Counted from the first letter of the stretch, positions 51,284-59,571 are shown. The stretch: DNA of 64,000 bases from Algicoccus sp048820935 (GCF_048820935.1 NZ_JBMERD010000011.1:36601-100600), one strand, 5' to 3'. The notes: a model not told the origin generated them from the sequence alone. Program-made: numbers and translations.

Positions 51284-52606
51284 TTATCTCATTGGTAAGT
51301 TAGTGCCTTTGAAGTTGGCCTTCTTCAAGAGCGACTCATACTGATGGGACATCAGGTAGGCTTGCACCTGGGCCATGAAGTCCATTGTGACCACCACAAT
51401 GATCAGCAGGGATGTTCCACCGAAATAGAATGGAACGTTCCAACGCATGACCAAGAATTCGGGCAGCAAACACACCAGTGTGATGTAGAGCGCCCCGGCC
51501 AATGTCAAACGGGTCAAGATTTTATCAATAAATCTAGCCGTTTGCTCCCCCGGACGAATTCCGGGAATTAAAGCACCACTACGCTTCAAATTATCCGCAG
51601 TTTCTTTACTGTTAAAAACCAACGCAGTATAGAAAAAGCAAAAGAAGATAATTGCAGAGGCATAGAGCGTGATGTACAGAGGCTGACGTGGTGCTAAAGC
51701 AGCCGCCAAATCAGTCAACCACGCGAAGTGTTCACCGCTTGCAAACCAGCTACTAATCGTGGCTGGAAACAAAATAATTGATGAAGCAAAGATTGGTGGA
51801 ATCACACCAGCCATGTTCAGCTTAAGTGGCAAGTGTGATGTCTGACCAGCATACATCCGATTGCCCACTTGTCTCTTGGCATAGTTCACGGTGATCTTAC
51901 GCTGGCCTCGCTCGACAAGCACAACAAATGCAGTCACAGCAACAACAAGCACAAGAATAAACAACGCAGACAACACGGACATTGCGTTGGTTCTCACCAA
52001 TTCAAACAGTCCAGCCAACGCTGAGGGAAGTCCAGCAACAATTCCGGAGAAAATGATGATGGAAATACCGTTACCAATACCACGCTCGGTGATCTGTTCA
52101 CCCAACCACATCACAAACATCGTGCCTGTGACAAGCGTCACAATTGTGGTTACACGGAACATGATGCCTGGCTCAATAACCAGTCCCGGCTGCGCTTCTA
52201 ACGCAACAGAGATTCCCACCGCTTGTACAAACGCCAACAAAACGGTTCCATAGCGCGTGTACTGCGTAATCTTGCGTCGTCCTGCCTCACCTTCTTTCTT
52301 AATAGCCTCAAGAGAAGGTACAACGGCCGTCATCAACTGCATGATAATGGAAGCCGAAATGTAAGGCATGATTCCGAGCGCAAAAATCGAGAATCGTGAA
52401 AGCGCGCCACCAGAAAACATGTTGAACAGACCCAGAATTCCACCTTCGTTCTGACGGAATAAATCTGCCAGAGCTTCGGGATGAATTCCAGGAACTGGAA
52501 TATGTGTTCCGAGGCGATAGACAACAAGAGCCATGATGAGGAATCCAAGACGTTTGCCTAGATCCCCATAACGTGCGCCTGTTTTACCGGTTGCCTGAGT
52601 AGCCAA
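51284..52606 (-). CDS. secY: preprotein translocase subunit SecY
   Basis: SecY forms the protein-conducting channel of the Sec translocon. The 440-residue protein has ten predicted membrane helices. Family stretches include FLIMALVVYRLGTHIPVPGI (helix 1 and plug approach), NMFSGGALSRFSIFALGIMP, GTMFVMWLGEQITERGIGNG and SGALIPGIRPGEQTARFIDK (cytoplasmic loop). I place the start at a TTG (52606) giving MATQATGKTG, because GGAG lies 8 bases upstream; another in-frame TTG at 52621 lacks such a site. It follows rplO with a 15-base gap as the distal gene of the spc operon. Confidence 0.96.
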   Translation of the reverse strand: MATQATGKTGARYGDLGKRLGFLIMALVVYRLGTHIPVPGIHPEALADLFRQNEGGILGLFNMFSGGALSRFSIFALGIMPYISASIIMQLMTAVVPSLEAIKKEGEAGRRKITQYTRYGTVLLAFVQAVGISVALEAQPGLVIEPGIMFRVTTIVTLVTGTMFVMWLGEQITERGIGNGISIIIFSGIVAGLPSALAGLFELVRTNAMSVLSALFILVLVVAVTAFVVLVERGQRKITVNYAKRQVGNRMYAGQTSHLPLKLNMAGVIPPIFASSIILFPATISSWFASGEHFAWLTDLAAALAPRQPLYITLYASAIIFFCFFYTALVFNSKETADNLKRSGALIPGIRPGEQTARFIDKILTRLTLAGALYITLVCLLPEFLVMRWNVPFYFGGTSLLIIVVVTMDFMAQVQAYLMSHQYESLLKKANFKGTNLPMR

Positions 52607-52621
52607 TCTTAAACTCCGCAA

Positions 52622-53062
52622 TTAAGCGATCGAACCGCCAGCGGCTTCAATGGCTGCGCGTGCACCTGCGGTCACACCCAAGCCTTGGATCGACACTTTA
52701 CGTGTCAACTCGCCTGATTTAAACACTTTCGCAAAACGAACTGTCTCGCCAACCACACCAGCTTGTTTCAAAGCTGCTAAGTCAACGTTATCAACGTTCA
52801 TTTTCTCGAGATCAGAAAGACGTACTTGTGCTGTGAATGCTTTCACGCGGCTAGTAAAGCCACGCTTTGGCAAGCGACGGTACAAAGGCATTTGACCGCC
52901 TTCAAATCCGACTTTATGAAATCCGCCTGAACGTGATTTCTGACCTTTATGACCACGACCTGCTGTCTTACCGAATCCGGAACCGACGCCCCGACCGACA
53001 CGACGACGCTCGTGCTTGGCACCTTCTGCAGGTGCCAGTGTATTAAGTTGCATATCCGACAT
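52622..53062 (-). CDS. rplO: 50S ribosomal protein L15
   Basis: L15, 146 residues, a late-assembly 50S protein contacting 23S rRNA domains II and V. Features are MQLNTLAPAEGAKHERRRVG, the Gly/Lys/Arg-rich GRGHKGQKSRSGGFHKVGF and the C-terminal AGARAAIEAAGGSIA. An ATG three codons in (53053) is the more usual family start, but AGAGGA is well spaced for 53062. It sits between rpmD and secY. Confidence 0.97.
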   Translation of the reverse strand: MSDMQLNTLAPAEGAKHERRRVGRGVGSGFGKTAGRGHKGQKSRSGGFHKVGFEGGQMPLYRRLPKRGFTSRVKAFTAQVRLSDLEKMNVDNVDLAALKQAGVVGETVRFAKVFKSGELTRKVSIQGLGVTAGARAAIEAAGGSIA

Positions 53063-53075
53063 GGTCTAAATCCTC

Positions 53076-53261
53076 TTAGACTTCGGAAACTTCGAGGAGA
53101 TAATCCACTTTACGGATCATGCCCCGAACTTCCGGCGTATCGTTAAGTACCCGCGAGCTGTTAAGGCGTCGCAGTCCCAAACCGCGTACTGTGTCGCGGT
53201 GGTCTGCTTTGGTGCCAATAACTGAACGCACCAGCTTGACCTTGATCTGCTTTTGTGCCAT
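53076..53261 (-). CDS. rpmD: 50S ribosomal protein L30
   Basis: L30, 61 residues, a small single-domain 50S protein. The segments KQIKVKLVRSVIGTKADHRD, VRGLGLRRLNSSRVLNDTPE and MIRKVDYLLEV match the bacterial L30 family. It lies 3 bases after rpsE and before rplO in the spc operon. Confidence 0.97.
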   Translation of the reverse strand: MAQKQIKVKLVRSVIGTKADHRDTVRGLGLRRLNSSRVLNDTPEVRGMIRKVDYLLEVSEV

Positions 53262-53264
53262 GTC

Positions 53265-53783
53265 TTACCCCAGAATCTCTTCAACGGACTTGCCACGCTT
53301 AGCTGCCACCTCGGAAGGTGTCATTGCTTGGCGAAGACCATTCAGTGTTGCACGAACTAGGTTGTAGGGGTTACTGGAGCCCAAGCTCTTAGCAACCACG
53401 TCACGAACGCCCAACACTTCAAAAATAGCGCGCATCGGACCACCTGCAATCACACCGGTACCTTCTGATGCGGGCGAAATCAGAACCTTGGAGGCTCCGT
53501 GACGACCAACAACAGCGTGGTAAACAGTGCCGTTATTCAAGGGCACTTTAAACAAATCACGACGAGCTTGCTCCATCGCTTTTTGTACAGCCACAGGCAC
53601 TTCACGTGCTTTACCTTTACCCATACCAACGCGTCCATCGCCGTCACCTACAACGGTCAGGGCGGCGAAACTCATCGTACGACCACCTTTAACCACTTTG
53701 CTGACGCGATTGACCGCAATCATTTTTTCGCGAAGACCGTCATCACGCTCTTCCTGGGCATGTCTGCCTTGTGCTCTAGCCAT
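53265..53783 (-). CDS. rpsE: 30S ribosomal protein S5
   Basis: S5, 172 residues, sits at the mRNA entry and affects decoding accuracy. The dsRNA-binding-like N-terminal domain has EKMIAVNRVSKVVKGGRTMS and the GRVGMGKGKAREVP loop. The C-terminal domain carries GTGVIAGGPMRAIFEVLGV and KSLGSSNPYNLVRAT. Its position between rplR and rpmD is canonical. Confidence 0.98.
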   Translation of the reverse strand: MARAQGRHAQEERDDGLREKMIAVNRVSKVVKGGRTMSFAALTVVGDGDGRVGMGKGKAREVPVAVQKAMEQARRDLFKVPLNNGTVYHAVVGRHGASKVLISPASEGTGVIAGGPMRAIFEVLGVRDVVAKSLGSSNPYNLVRATLNGLRQAMTPSEVAAKRGKSVEEILG

Positions 53784-53801
53784 TTGACTTTCCCTCGCCT
53801 A

Positions 53802-54167
53802 TTAAAACTTGAGACCGGCTTCACGAGCTGCTTCGGCAAGAGCCTTCACACGCCCATGAAAACGATAGCCTGCACGGTCGAACGCAACTTGTTCGATACC
53901 GGCTGCTTTGGCCTTTTCAGCAACACGCTTACCAATGATGGCAGCGGCTGAAGTATTACCACCACGACCCGTTTCAGATGCTAACTGCTGACGAATTTCT
54001 GCTTCGTTTGTCGATGCAGAAACCAACACGCGGTCTCCATCAGGTGTCGTAATGTTTGCATAAATATGTTGGTTCGAGCGGAACACTGCCAGCCGGTGCA
54101 TACGCAACTGAGCGATTTTCCGGCGTGTTGGTACCGCGCGACGCAAACGAGATGTTTTCTTATCCAT
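53802..54167 (-). CDS. rplR: 50S ribosomal protein L18
   Basis: L18, 121 residues, binds 5S rRNA and anchors it to the central protuberance. The basic N-terminus (RLRRAVPTRRKIAQLRMHRL) and the core segments FRSNQHIYANI, AAAIIGKRVAEKAKAAGIEQ and the ending FDRAGYRFHGRVKALAEAAR identify it. It lies between rplF and rpsE. Confidence 0.98.
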   Translation of the reverse strand: MDKKTSRLRRAVPTRRKIAQLRMHRLAVFRSNQHIYANITTPDGDRVLVSASTNEAEIRQQLASETGRGGNTSAAAIIGKRVAEKAKAAGIEQVAFDRAGYRFHGRVKALAEAAREAGLKF

Positions 54168-54188
54168 AACTTATCCTTGTCGGCGCGA

Positions 54189-54722
54189 TTATTTCTTCTT
54201 GGTTTCTTTGAGCACGATATGCTCATCTGCATACCGAACACCTTTGCCTTTATAGGGCTCGGGTGGACGAAAACCACGAATCTTAGCCGCAGCCTGTCCA
54301 ATCACCTGCTTATTTGATCCTTTCAGAACAATTTCAGTCTGAGTTGGGCACTCAGCCTTCACACCTTCTGGTAGATCAAAAATGATGTCATGGGAAAAAC
54401 CAAGTTGCAACTTCAAAGCATTGCCTTGAGCTTGCACGCGGTATCCAACGCCAACCAAATTCAGTTTGCGCTCAAACCCTTTGCTAACGCCTGTCACCAT
54501 GTTGGCAACCAACGCGCGCAAAGTACCTGACATCGCCTTTGCATGACGTGAATCATCAGCAACAGCAAAGGTCAACTTACCATCTTCCTGGTTGATAACA
54601 ACCTCACCACCCAAATCCTGAGTCAAGGTGCCCAAAGGACCTTTAACTGTAATCAGATCAGCTGTAATTGTTGTCTCAACGCCTTTAGGAATCTCAACTG
54701 GGTAATTAGCAATACGTGACAT
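54189..54722 (-). CDS. rplF: 50S ribosomal protein L6
   Basis: L6, 177 residues, located near the factor-binding site of the 50S subunit. Duplicated L6 domains are visible with MSRIANYPVEIPKGVETTI at the start and the C-terminal hallmark IRGFRPPEPYKGKGVRYADE. It sits between rpsH and rplR in the spc operon. Confidence 0.98.
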   Translation of the reverse strand: MSRIANYPVEIPKGVETTITADLITVKGPLGTLTQDLGGEVVINQEDGKLTFAVADDSRHAKAMSGTLRALVANMVTGVSKGFERKLNLVGVGYRVQAQGNALKLQLGFSHDIIFDLPEGVKAECPTQTEIVLKGSNKQVIGQAAAKIRGFRPPEPYKGKGVRYADEHIVLKETKKK

Positions 54723-54734
54723 TCTTAATCCCCC

Positions 54735-55130
54735 TTACGCGACGTAGCAAAGCACTTCGCCACCGATACCGGTTGCACGCGCTTTTCTATCAGTCATCAC
54801 GCCGTGAGACGTTGAAATAATTGCCACACCCAAACCATTCATCACTTCAGGAATTGATGTGCGGTTACGATAAATCCGCAGTCCCGGACGTGAAACACGT
54901 TCGATTCGCTCAATAACTGGGCGACCGGCGTAGTATTTCAGTGTGATCTTCAGCTCAGGCTTCTTAGGATCGCCAACGACTTCATAGCCATCAACATAAC
55001 CTTCGTCCTGCAACACTTTAGCAATCGACACCTTGACTTTCGAACTAGGCATCGAAACGGTCGGCTTATCGACCATTTGCGCATTTCTGATACGCGTCAG
55101 CATATCTGCGATTGGATCGCTCATACTCAT
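54735..55130 (-). CDS. rpsH: 30S ribosomal protein S8
   Basis: S8, 131 residues, binds the central domain of 16S rRNA and in E. coli represses the spc operon at the rplE leader. Segments MSMSDPIADMLTRIRNAQMV, GLRIYRNRTSIPEVMNGLGV and the C-terminal STSHGVMTDRKARATGIGGE identify it. It lies between rpsN and rplF. Confidence 0.98.
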   Translation of the reverse strand: MSMSDPIADMLTRIRNAQMVDKPTVSMPSSKVKVSIAKVLQDEGYVDGYEVVGDPKKPELKITLKYYAGRPVIERIERVSRPGLRIYRNRTSIPEVMNGLGVAIISTSHGVMTDRKARATGIGGEVLCYVA

Positions 55131-55141
55131 GATGTATTCTC

Positions 55142-55447
55142 CTACCAGCTACCCTTGGTCACGCCGGGGATTTCACCCTTCATGGCCAATTCGCGCAATT
55201 TGTTACGACCCAATCCGAACTTACGGAACACGCCACGGGGCCGGCCAGTAATAGCGCAGCGATTGCGAACGCGTGTTGGACTCGCATTACGGGGAAACTG
55301 CTGCAATTTCAGACGCGCTTCATAACGCTCTTCATCCGACTTAGATTGGTCGTTGATAATGGCCTGCAGCGCACTACGCTTAGACGCATACTTTTCGACC
55401 AGCTTTTGCCGTTTAACATTACGGTTAATCAGTGAAAGTTTTGCCAC
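55142..55447 (-). CDS. rpsN: 30S ribosomal protein S14 (long, zinc-free form)
   Basis: S14, 101 residues, in the 30S head. The length and absence of the CxxC...CxxC zinc motif mark the long C- form, in contrast to the roughly 61-residue zinc form. The typical ending includes RCAITGRPRGVFRKFGLGRN and LRELAMKGEIPGVTKGSW. It lies between rplE and rpsH. Confidence 0.98.
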   Translation of the reverse strand: MAKLSLINRNVKRQKLVEKYASKRSALQAIINDQSKSDEERYEARLKLQQFPRNASPTRVRNRCAITGRPRGVFRKFGLGRNKLRELAMKGEIPGVTKGSW

Positions 55448-55458
55448 TTGATTGCCTC

Positions 55459-55998
55459 TTAATTACGGAACGGGAAGTTAAATGCACCAAGCAGTGCTCT
55501 TGCTTCCTCGTCAGATTTGGCGGTTGTCGTGATATTGATATCCAAGCCGCGCAGAACGTCAATCTTGTCGTACTCAATCTCGGGGAAAATGATTTGCTCT
55601 TTCACACCGAGGCTGTAGTTACCACGACCGTCGAACGATTTTGCGGACACACCACGAAAGTCGCGAACGCGTGGAAGTGCCACGTTGATTAAACGATCCA
55701 AGAATTCGTACATTTGACGACCTCTCAAGGTCACCATGCATCCGATTGGATAACCATCACGAATTTTAAAGCCGGCGATTGACTTACGGCTCTTGGTAAT
55801 AACTGGCTTCTGACCCGCAATTTTCGACATATCAGACAGCGCGTGCTCAATAACCTTGCGATCGGCAACTGCTTCTGAAACACCCATGTTCAGGGTTATT
55901 TTCGTGATGCGGGGCACTTCCATAATGCTTTTGTATTGAAATTGGTCTTTCAACTGCTGACGAACCGTTTCAAGATACTGTGTTTGTAAACGTGCCAT
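55459..55998 (-). CDS. rplE: 50S ribosomal protein L5
   Basis: L5, 179 residues, binds 5S rRNA and contacts the P-site tRNA in the central protuberance. Key stretches are SIMEVPRITKITLNMGVSEA, KPVITKSRKSIAGFKIRDGY, GCMVTLRGRQMYEFLDRLIN and the C-terminal FPEIEYDKIDVLRGLDINI. It lies 10 bases after rplX. Confidence 0.98.
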   Translation of the reverse strand: MARLQTQYLETVRQQLKDQFQYKSIMEVPRITKITLNMGVSEAVADRKVIEHALSDMSKIAGQKPVITKSRKSIAGFKIRDGYPIGCMVTLRGRQMYEFLDRLINVALPRVRDFRGVSAKSFDGRGNYSLGVKEQIIFPEIEYDKIDVLRGLDINITTTAKSDEEARALLGAFNFPFRN

Positions 55999-56008
55999 TT
56001 TCTATTCC

Positions 56009-56329
56009 TTACGCTTTGGCGCCGATCACTTCGCCACTTGAGCGAAAGACACGCACCTTACGACCATCAACTTCTTTAATACCAACACGGTCAGCTTTGC
56101 CGGACTGTGGGTTGTAGATGGCCACATTGGAAATGTGAATTGGCATGTTTTTTTCAACGATGCCGCCTGGCAAACCTGCCATTGGGTTCGGACGTGTATG
56201 TTTCTTAACGACGTTGATACCTTCGACCAACACACGTTCCGTACCAACGCGACTTAGCACCGTGCCACGACGACGCTTGTCTTTGCCTGTCAGAACGATG
56301 ACTTCGTCACCTTTACGAATCTTTTCCAT
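56009..56329 (-). CDS. rplX: 50S ribosomal protein L24
   Basis: L24, 106 residues, an early-assembly protein near the exit tunnel. The KOW motif is in RKGDEVIVLTGKDKRRRGTV, followed by GINVVKKHTRPNP and EKNMPIHISNVAIYNPQ. It sits between rplN and rplE in the spc operon. Confidence 0.98.
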   Translation of the reverse strand: MEKIRKGDEVIVLTGKDKRRRGTVLSRVGTERVLVEGINVVKKHTRPNPMAGLPGGIVEKNMPIHISNVAIYNPQSGKADRVGIKEVDGRKVRVFRSSGEVIGAKA

Positions 56330-56339
56330 TTCTTGCCCC

Positions 56340-56708
56340 TTACAACACTTCTGGAGCGAGTGACACGATCTTCATAAAGCGCTCTGTACGCAGCTCACGT
56401 GTTACTGGTCCAAAAATCCGTGTACCAATTGGCTCGAGCTTGGCGTTCAACAATACGGCTGCATTGCCACCAAAGCTGATCAGCGAACCGTCGCGGCGAC
56501 GCACGCCTTTTGCGGTACGCACAACAACGGCGTTATAAATCTCACCTTTTTTTACGCGGCCACGTGGAGCCGCTTCTTTGACGCTTACTTTAATAATGTC
56601 GCCAATGGCGGCATAGCGTCTACGTGAACCACCAAGCACCTTGATGCACATCACGGAGCGTGCACCTGTGTTGTCGGCCACGTTTAGCGTGGTCTGCATT
56701 TGAATCAT
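56340..56708 (-). CDS. rplN: 50S ribosomal protein L14
   Basis: L14, 122 residues, lies at the subunit interface and binds silencing factor RsfS in other bacteria. Signatures are MIQMQTTLNVADNTGARSVM, KVLGGSRRRYAAIGDIIKVS and GTRIFGPVTRELR. It is the first gene of the spc block. Upstream there is no rpsQ as expected; instead about 425 bases of non-coding AT-rich DNA and a divergent aldehyde dehydrogenase gene intervene. An AGGA precedes the ATG. Confidence 0.98.
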   Translation of the reverse strand: MIQMQTTLNVADNTGARSVMCIKVLGGSRRRYAAIGDIIKVSVKEAAPRGRVKKGEIYNAVVVRTAKGVRRRDGSLISFGGNAAVLLNAKLEPIGTRIFGPVTRELRTERFMKIVSLAPEVL

Positions 56709-57134
56709 GATTTATCCTGTTCCAACTTAATTCGTAAGCTTTGCCTACGTATCAGTTTTGGTCCCGTCAGGCCTATGGCCCTGGGTCGAATTCGTTAGAC
56801 ATCCGCTTTGACTACTCATTGTGAAATAGCAATCAGAAAACGGGTGCATTTCTCTTCCATACCATACGATTTGCTCACATAAACCATATGATTTCCCATG
56901 GAAGTCTTCCAATATAACTTGTTTTTTGTTTGAATGCAAGTAGTTAATTGACAACTCTAATGTATTTCCATCATACAAGTCGCTTGTAAGTCACAACTGA
57001 ACACCCACGCTAACTCAACAGAGAAAACTAATCTGTATTTCGTCTATCAATTATTGTGAGTTATTCACCCTACTGCTGTAATTCCTTGTACCATCACAAT
57101 GACACACAACACGAACTTTTTTGAATGGCAAACT
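56709..57134. other. AT-rich intergenic region between rplN and the divergent aldehyde dehydrogenase gene
   Basis: About 425 bases without a supportable gene. It must contain the promoters for both divergent units. A compact inverted repeat GGCC-TAT-GGCC lies near 56770-56780. The part from 56860 to 57060 is clearly more AT-rich than the flanking genes. A 77-codon open frame on the minus strand (56745-56978) has no recognisable homology and lacks a good ribosome-binding site, so I do not call it. Confidence 0.7.
56911..56939 (-). promoter_or_regulatory. candidate sigma-70 promoter for the spc operon
   Basis: On the minus strand, TTGCAT (56939-56934) and TATATT (56916-56911) are spaced by exactly 17 bases. 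The -10 matches the TATAAT consensus at five of six positions, the -35 only at TTG. It would start transcription about 195 bases before rplN, leaving a leader that includes the GGCC inverted repeat. Confidence 0.4.
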
Positions 57135-58562
57135 ATGTATCCAAATCAAACCCTATACATTGATGGTCAATTTATAGCGGCCGATGGTCGCGAAACCCAG
57201 CCAATTATCAACCCCGCTAACCGCGAAGTTCTCGGACATTTGCCCCATGCAACAACTGAAGATCTTCAGACAGCCCTAGAAGCTGCAGATAGAGCATTTC
57301 AGTCATGGAAACACTCTTCTCCCATGGAGCGTTCAGCAATCTTGCGCAAGGTAGCCCAGTTGACACGTGATCGTGCACCAGAGATTGCACGAAACATGAC
57401 ACTAGACCAAGGTAAGCCTCTTGCTGAATCCATGGGCGAACTCATCAGCTGCGCTGATCACGCAGACTGGCATGCAGAAGAATGTCGCCGAATTTATGGG
57501 CGTATCATCACTCCGAGATCACCCGATGTACGCCAAATGGTCTTGCGCGAACCAATCGGAGTATGCGTGGCATTTACGCCATGGAACTTTCCTTACAACC
57601 AAGCTATCCGTAAAGTCGCAGCCGCGATCGGTGCCGGTTGTACTATCGTCCTTAAAGGACCAGAAGACTCTCCCAGTGCTGTTATGGCAATTGCACAAAT
57701 GTTTCATGATGCAGGTTTGCCACCCGGTGTATTGAACCTTGTTTGGGGTGATCCACCAACCATCTCTGACTACCTGATTCGATCACCGATTTCCCGCAAG
57801 GTCTCGTTTACTGGTTCTGTACCTGTCGGTAAACAATTGGCAGCCTTGGCTGGTGCTCATATGAAACGCATCACGATGGAACTGGGTGGACATTCACCAG
57901 TGATCGTATGCGAAGATGCGAACATTGAGTTGGCCGCAAAAATGCTTGCCAAATTTAAGATCCGTAACGCTGGTCAGGTTTGTGTCTCACCTACTAGATT
58001 CTATGTGCAGCGCAAAGTCTTTGATCCATTCCTTGAAGCATTTACTGATGTTCTTAAAAACGTCAAAACTGGTGATGGTTTAGCTGAAGGTGTGGAAATG
58101 GGTCCACTCGCACACGAACGCCGAGTCCCAGCAATCAGTGGATTTATTGACGATGCACTTCAACATGGTGGAAAAGTCGTCTTAGGCGGTGAGCCACTAC
58201 CTGGTAACGGCTTCTTTTTCCCACCAACAGTCGTTGTTGATATTCCGGACAACTCTAAACTCATGCAGGAAGAACCCTTTGGACCAGTGGCTCCATTGGT
58301 TCCTTTTGATACGATCGAAGAAGTGACCAAGCGTGCTAATAGCTTGCCTTTTGGTCTGTCTTCTTACGTATTTACCAATTCACTGCAAACTTCGACCAAA
58401 CTTTCTAACGATTTAGAAGTTGGTATGGTCAATATCAATCACTTTGGTAGCGCCTTACCAGAAACACCATTTGGTGGTGTCAAAGATAGTGGTATTGGCA
58501 GTGAAGGTGGTAGCGAAACATTTGATGGCTATTTGGTCACAAAATTTGTTACACACGTCTGA
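57135..58562 (+). CDS. NAD(P)-dependent aldehyde dehydrogenase, succinate-semialdehyde dehydrogenase-like
   Basis: A 475-residue aldehyde dehydrogenase. It has the cofactor-site AFTPWNFPYNQAIRKVAAAI (near residue 143), the GSVPVGKQLA turn, the catalytic Glu in MELGGHSPVIV (near 252), the catalytic Cys in NAGQVCVSPTRF (near 287) and the C-terminal PFGGVKDSGIGSEGG. Closest in style to GabD-type succinate-semialdehyde dehydrogenases, but glutarate-semialdehyde or other aldehydes cannot be excluded. ATG 57135 gives the usual MYPNQTLYIDGQ start; ATG 57099 would add twelve residues. It is oriented against the ribosomal operons and inserted between rpsQ and rplN, an unusual place. Codon use appears richer in A/T at third positions than many neighbours. 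Confidence 0.9.
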   Translation: MYPNQTLYIDGQFIAADGRETQPIINPANREVLGHLPHATTEDLQTALEAADRAFQSWKHSSPMERSAILRKVAQLTRDRAPEIARNMTLDQGKPLAESMGELISCADHADWHAEECRRIYGRIITPRSPDVRQMVLREPIGVCVAFTPWNFPYNQAIRKVAAAIGAGCTIVLKGPEDSPSAVMAIAQMFHDAGLPPGVLNLVWGDPPTISDYLIRSPISRKVSFTGSVPVGKQLAALAGAHMKRITMELGGHSPVIVCEDANIELAAKMLAKFKIRNAGQVCVSPTRFYVQRKVFDPFLEAFTDVLKNVKTGDGLAEGVEMGPLAHERRVPAISGFIDDALQHGGKVVLGGEPLPGNGFFFPPTVVVDIPDNSKLMQEEPFGPVAPLVPFDTIEEVTKRANSLPFGLSSYVFTNSLQTSTKLSNDLEVGMVNINHFGSALPETPFGGVKDSGIGSEGGSETFDGYLVTKFVTHV

Positions 58563-58611
58563 TAAAACGTGGCTGTGTTTTCCAAATGCAGTCACACATT
58601 AAACGACCAAC

Positions 58612-58640
58612 AAAAAACGCGACATTAAGTCGCGTTTTTT
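58612..58640. terminator. bidirectional terminator between the aldehyde dehydrogenase gene and rpsQ
   Basis: AAAAAACGCGAC and GTCGCGTTTTTT form a 12-bp stem around an ATTAA loop. It works for the aldehyde dehydrogenase gene on the plus strand and for the S10 operon ending at rpsQ on the minus strand. It implies that S10-block transcription stops here and does not continue into rplN. Confidence 0.92.
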
Positions 58641-58659
58641 GTATCTTACTACCAGTAAC

Positions 58660-58938
58660 TTAAATGACTCTTGCTGCCTCAACGAGAGCAGTCACACGCC
58701 ATGACTTGTTACGTGAAATCGGACGGGATTCCGCGATTTCAACCGTGTCGCCTTCGTTGTACTGGTTATTTTCATCGTGCGCCTGGTACTTAGCAGAGCG
58801 CTTGACGAACTTACCTAACAAAGGATGTTTAACACGGCGTTCCACAAGAACGACGACTGTTTTGTCCATTTTGTTACTGACTACCTTGCCTGTCAGCGTA
58901 CGCTGACGCTTGGCTGGGGTGGCTTGGGTTTCACTCAT
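58660..58938 (-). CDS. rpsQ: 30S ribosomal protein S17
   Basis: S17, 92 residues, an OB-fold primary binding protein of 16S rRNA. The core reads RTLTGKVVSNKMDKTVVVLV, HPLLGKFVKRSAKYQAHDE and ESRPISRNKSWRVTALVEAA. It is the last gene of the S10 block and is followed by a strong terminator, whereas in most genomes rplN follows directly. Confidence 0.98.
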   Translation of the reverse strand: MSETQATPAKRQRTLTGKVVSNKMDKTVVVLVERRVKHPLLGKFVKRSAKYQAHDENNQYNEGDTVEIAESRPISRNKSWRVTALVEAARVI

Positions 58939-58939
58939 A

Positions 58940-59131
58940 TCAGGCTCCCGCTTTTTCTGTCAGCACTGTACGAACGCGTGCAATGTCGCGACGCACCTTT
59001 TTCAGTTCGCTACTGTTCGTCAACTGCTGAGTTGCTTTCTGCATACGCAGACCAAACTGAGCCTTTAACAAGCTTTCTAATTCGGTCTTCAGCTCGCTGA
59101 CGTCTTTTTCGCGTAATTCGCTAGCTTTCAT
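58940..59131 (-). CDS. rpmC: 50S ribosomal protein L29
   Basis: L29, 63 residues, a two-helix protein at the exit tunnel that contributes to docking of trigger factor and SRP. It reads MKASELREKDVSELKTELES and LRMQKATQQLTNSSELKKVR with a final RVRTVLTEKAGA. Two adjacent ATG codons (59134 and 59131) are possible; the second is better spaced from AAAGGA and matches the family start. It lies between rplP and rpsQ. Confidence 0.97.
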   Translation of the reverse strand: MKASELREKDVSELKTELESLLKAQFGLRMQKATQQLTNSSELKKVRRDIARVRTVLTEKAGA

Positions 59132-59152
59132 CATGTATTCCTTTGTGTGTAC

Positions 59153-59569
59153 TTAACCGCCAAGTTGACGGGTCACAAATGTAGTGGAGAAAGGAAGCTT
59201 GGCGGCAGCCAGACGAAACGCCTCTCTTGCCAATTCCTCGCTAACACCTTCCATTTCGTACAGCACTTTGCCTGGCTGGATTTCAGCAACCCAGTACTCT
59301 GGGTTACCCTTACCGCTTCCCATACGAACCTCGAGAGGTTTTTTGGAAATTGGCTTATCCGGAAATACACGAATCCAAACACGACCACCACGTTTAATGT
59401 GACGGTTGATGGCTCGACGTGCTGCTTCAATCTGACGTGCTGTCAAACGACCACGTCCTGTGGCTTTAAGTCCAAACTCACCAAATGAGACTTGCGTGCC
59501 GCGAGTTGCCAGACCGGTGTTTCGGCCTTTTTGCTCTTTACGATATTTTCTGCGTGACGGTTGCAGCAT
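59153..59569 (-). CDS. rplP: 50S ribosomal protein L16
   Basis: L16, 138 residues, organises the A-site region of the 50S subunit. Signatures are MLQPSRRKYRKEQKGRNTGL, the GRLTARQIEAARRAINRHIK stretch, RVFPDKPISKKPLEVRMGSG and KGNPEYWVAEIQPGKVLYE. It sits 2 bases after rpsC and before rpmC. Confidence 0.98.
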   Translation of the reverse strand: MLQPSRRKYRKEQKGRNTGLATRGTQVSFGEFGLKATGRGRLTARQIEAARRAINRHIKRGGRVWIRVFPDKPISKKPLEVRMGSGKGNPEYWVAEIQPGKVLYEMEGVSEELAREAFRLAAAKLPFSTTFVTRQLGG

Positions 59570-59571
59570 GT

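Noticed and set aside
56745..56978. 77-codon open frame on the minus strand upstream of rplN
   Set aside because: No recognisable family, poor ribosome-binding context, and it occupies the region expected to hold the spc promoter and leader. Composition looks non-coding.
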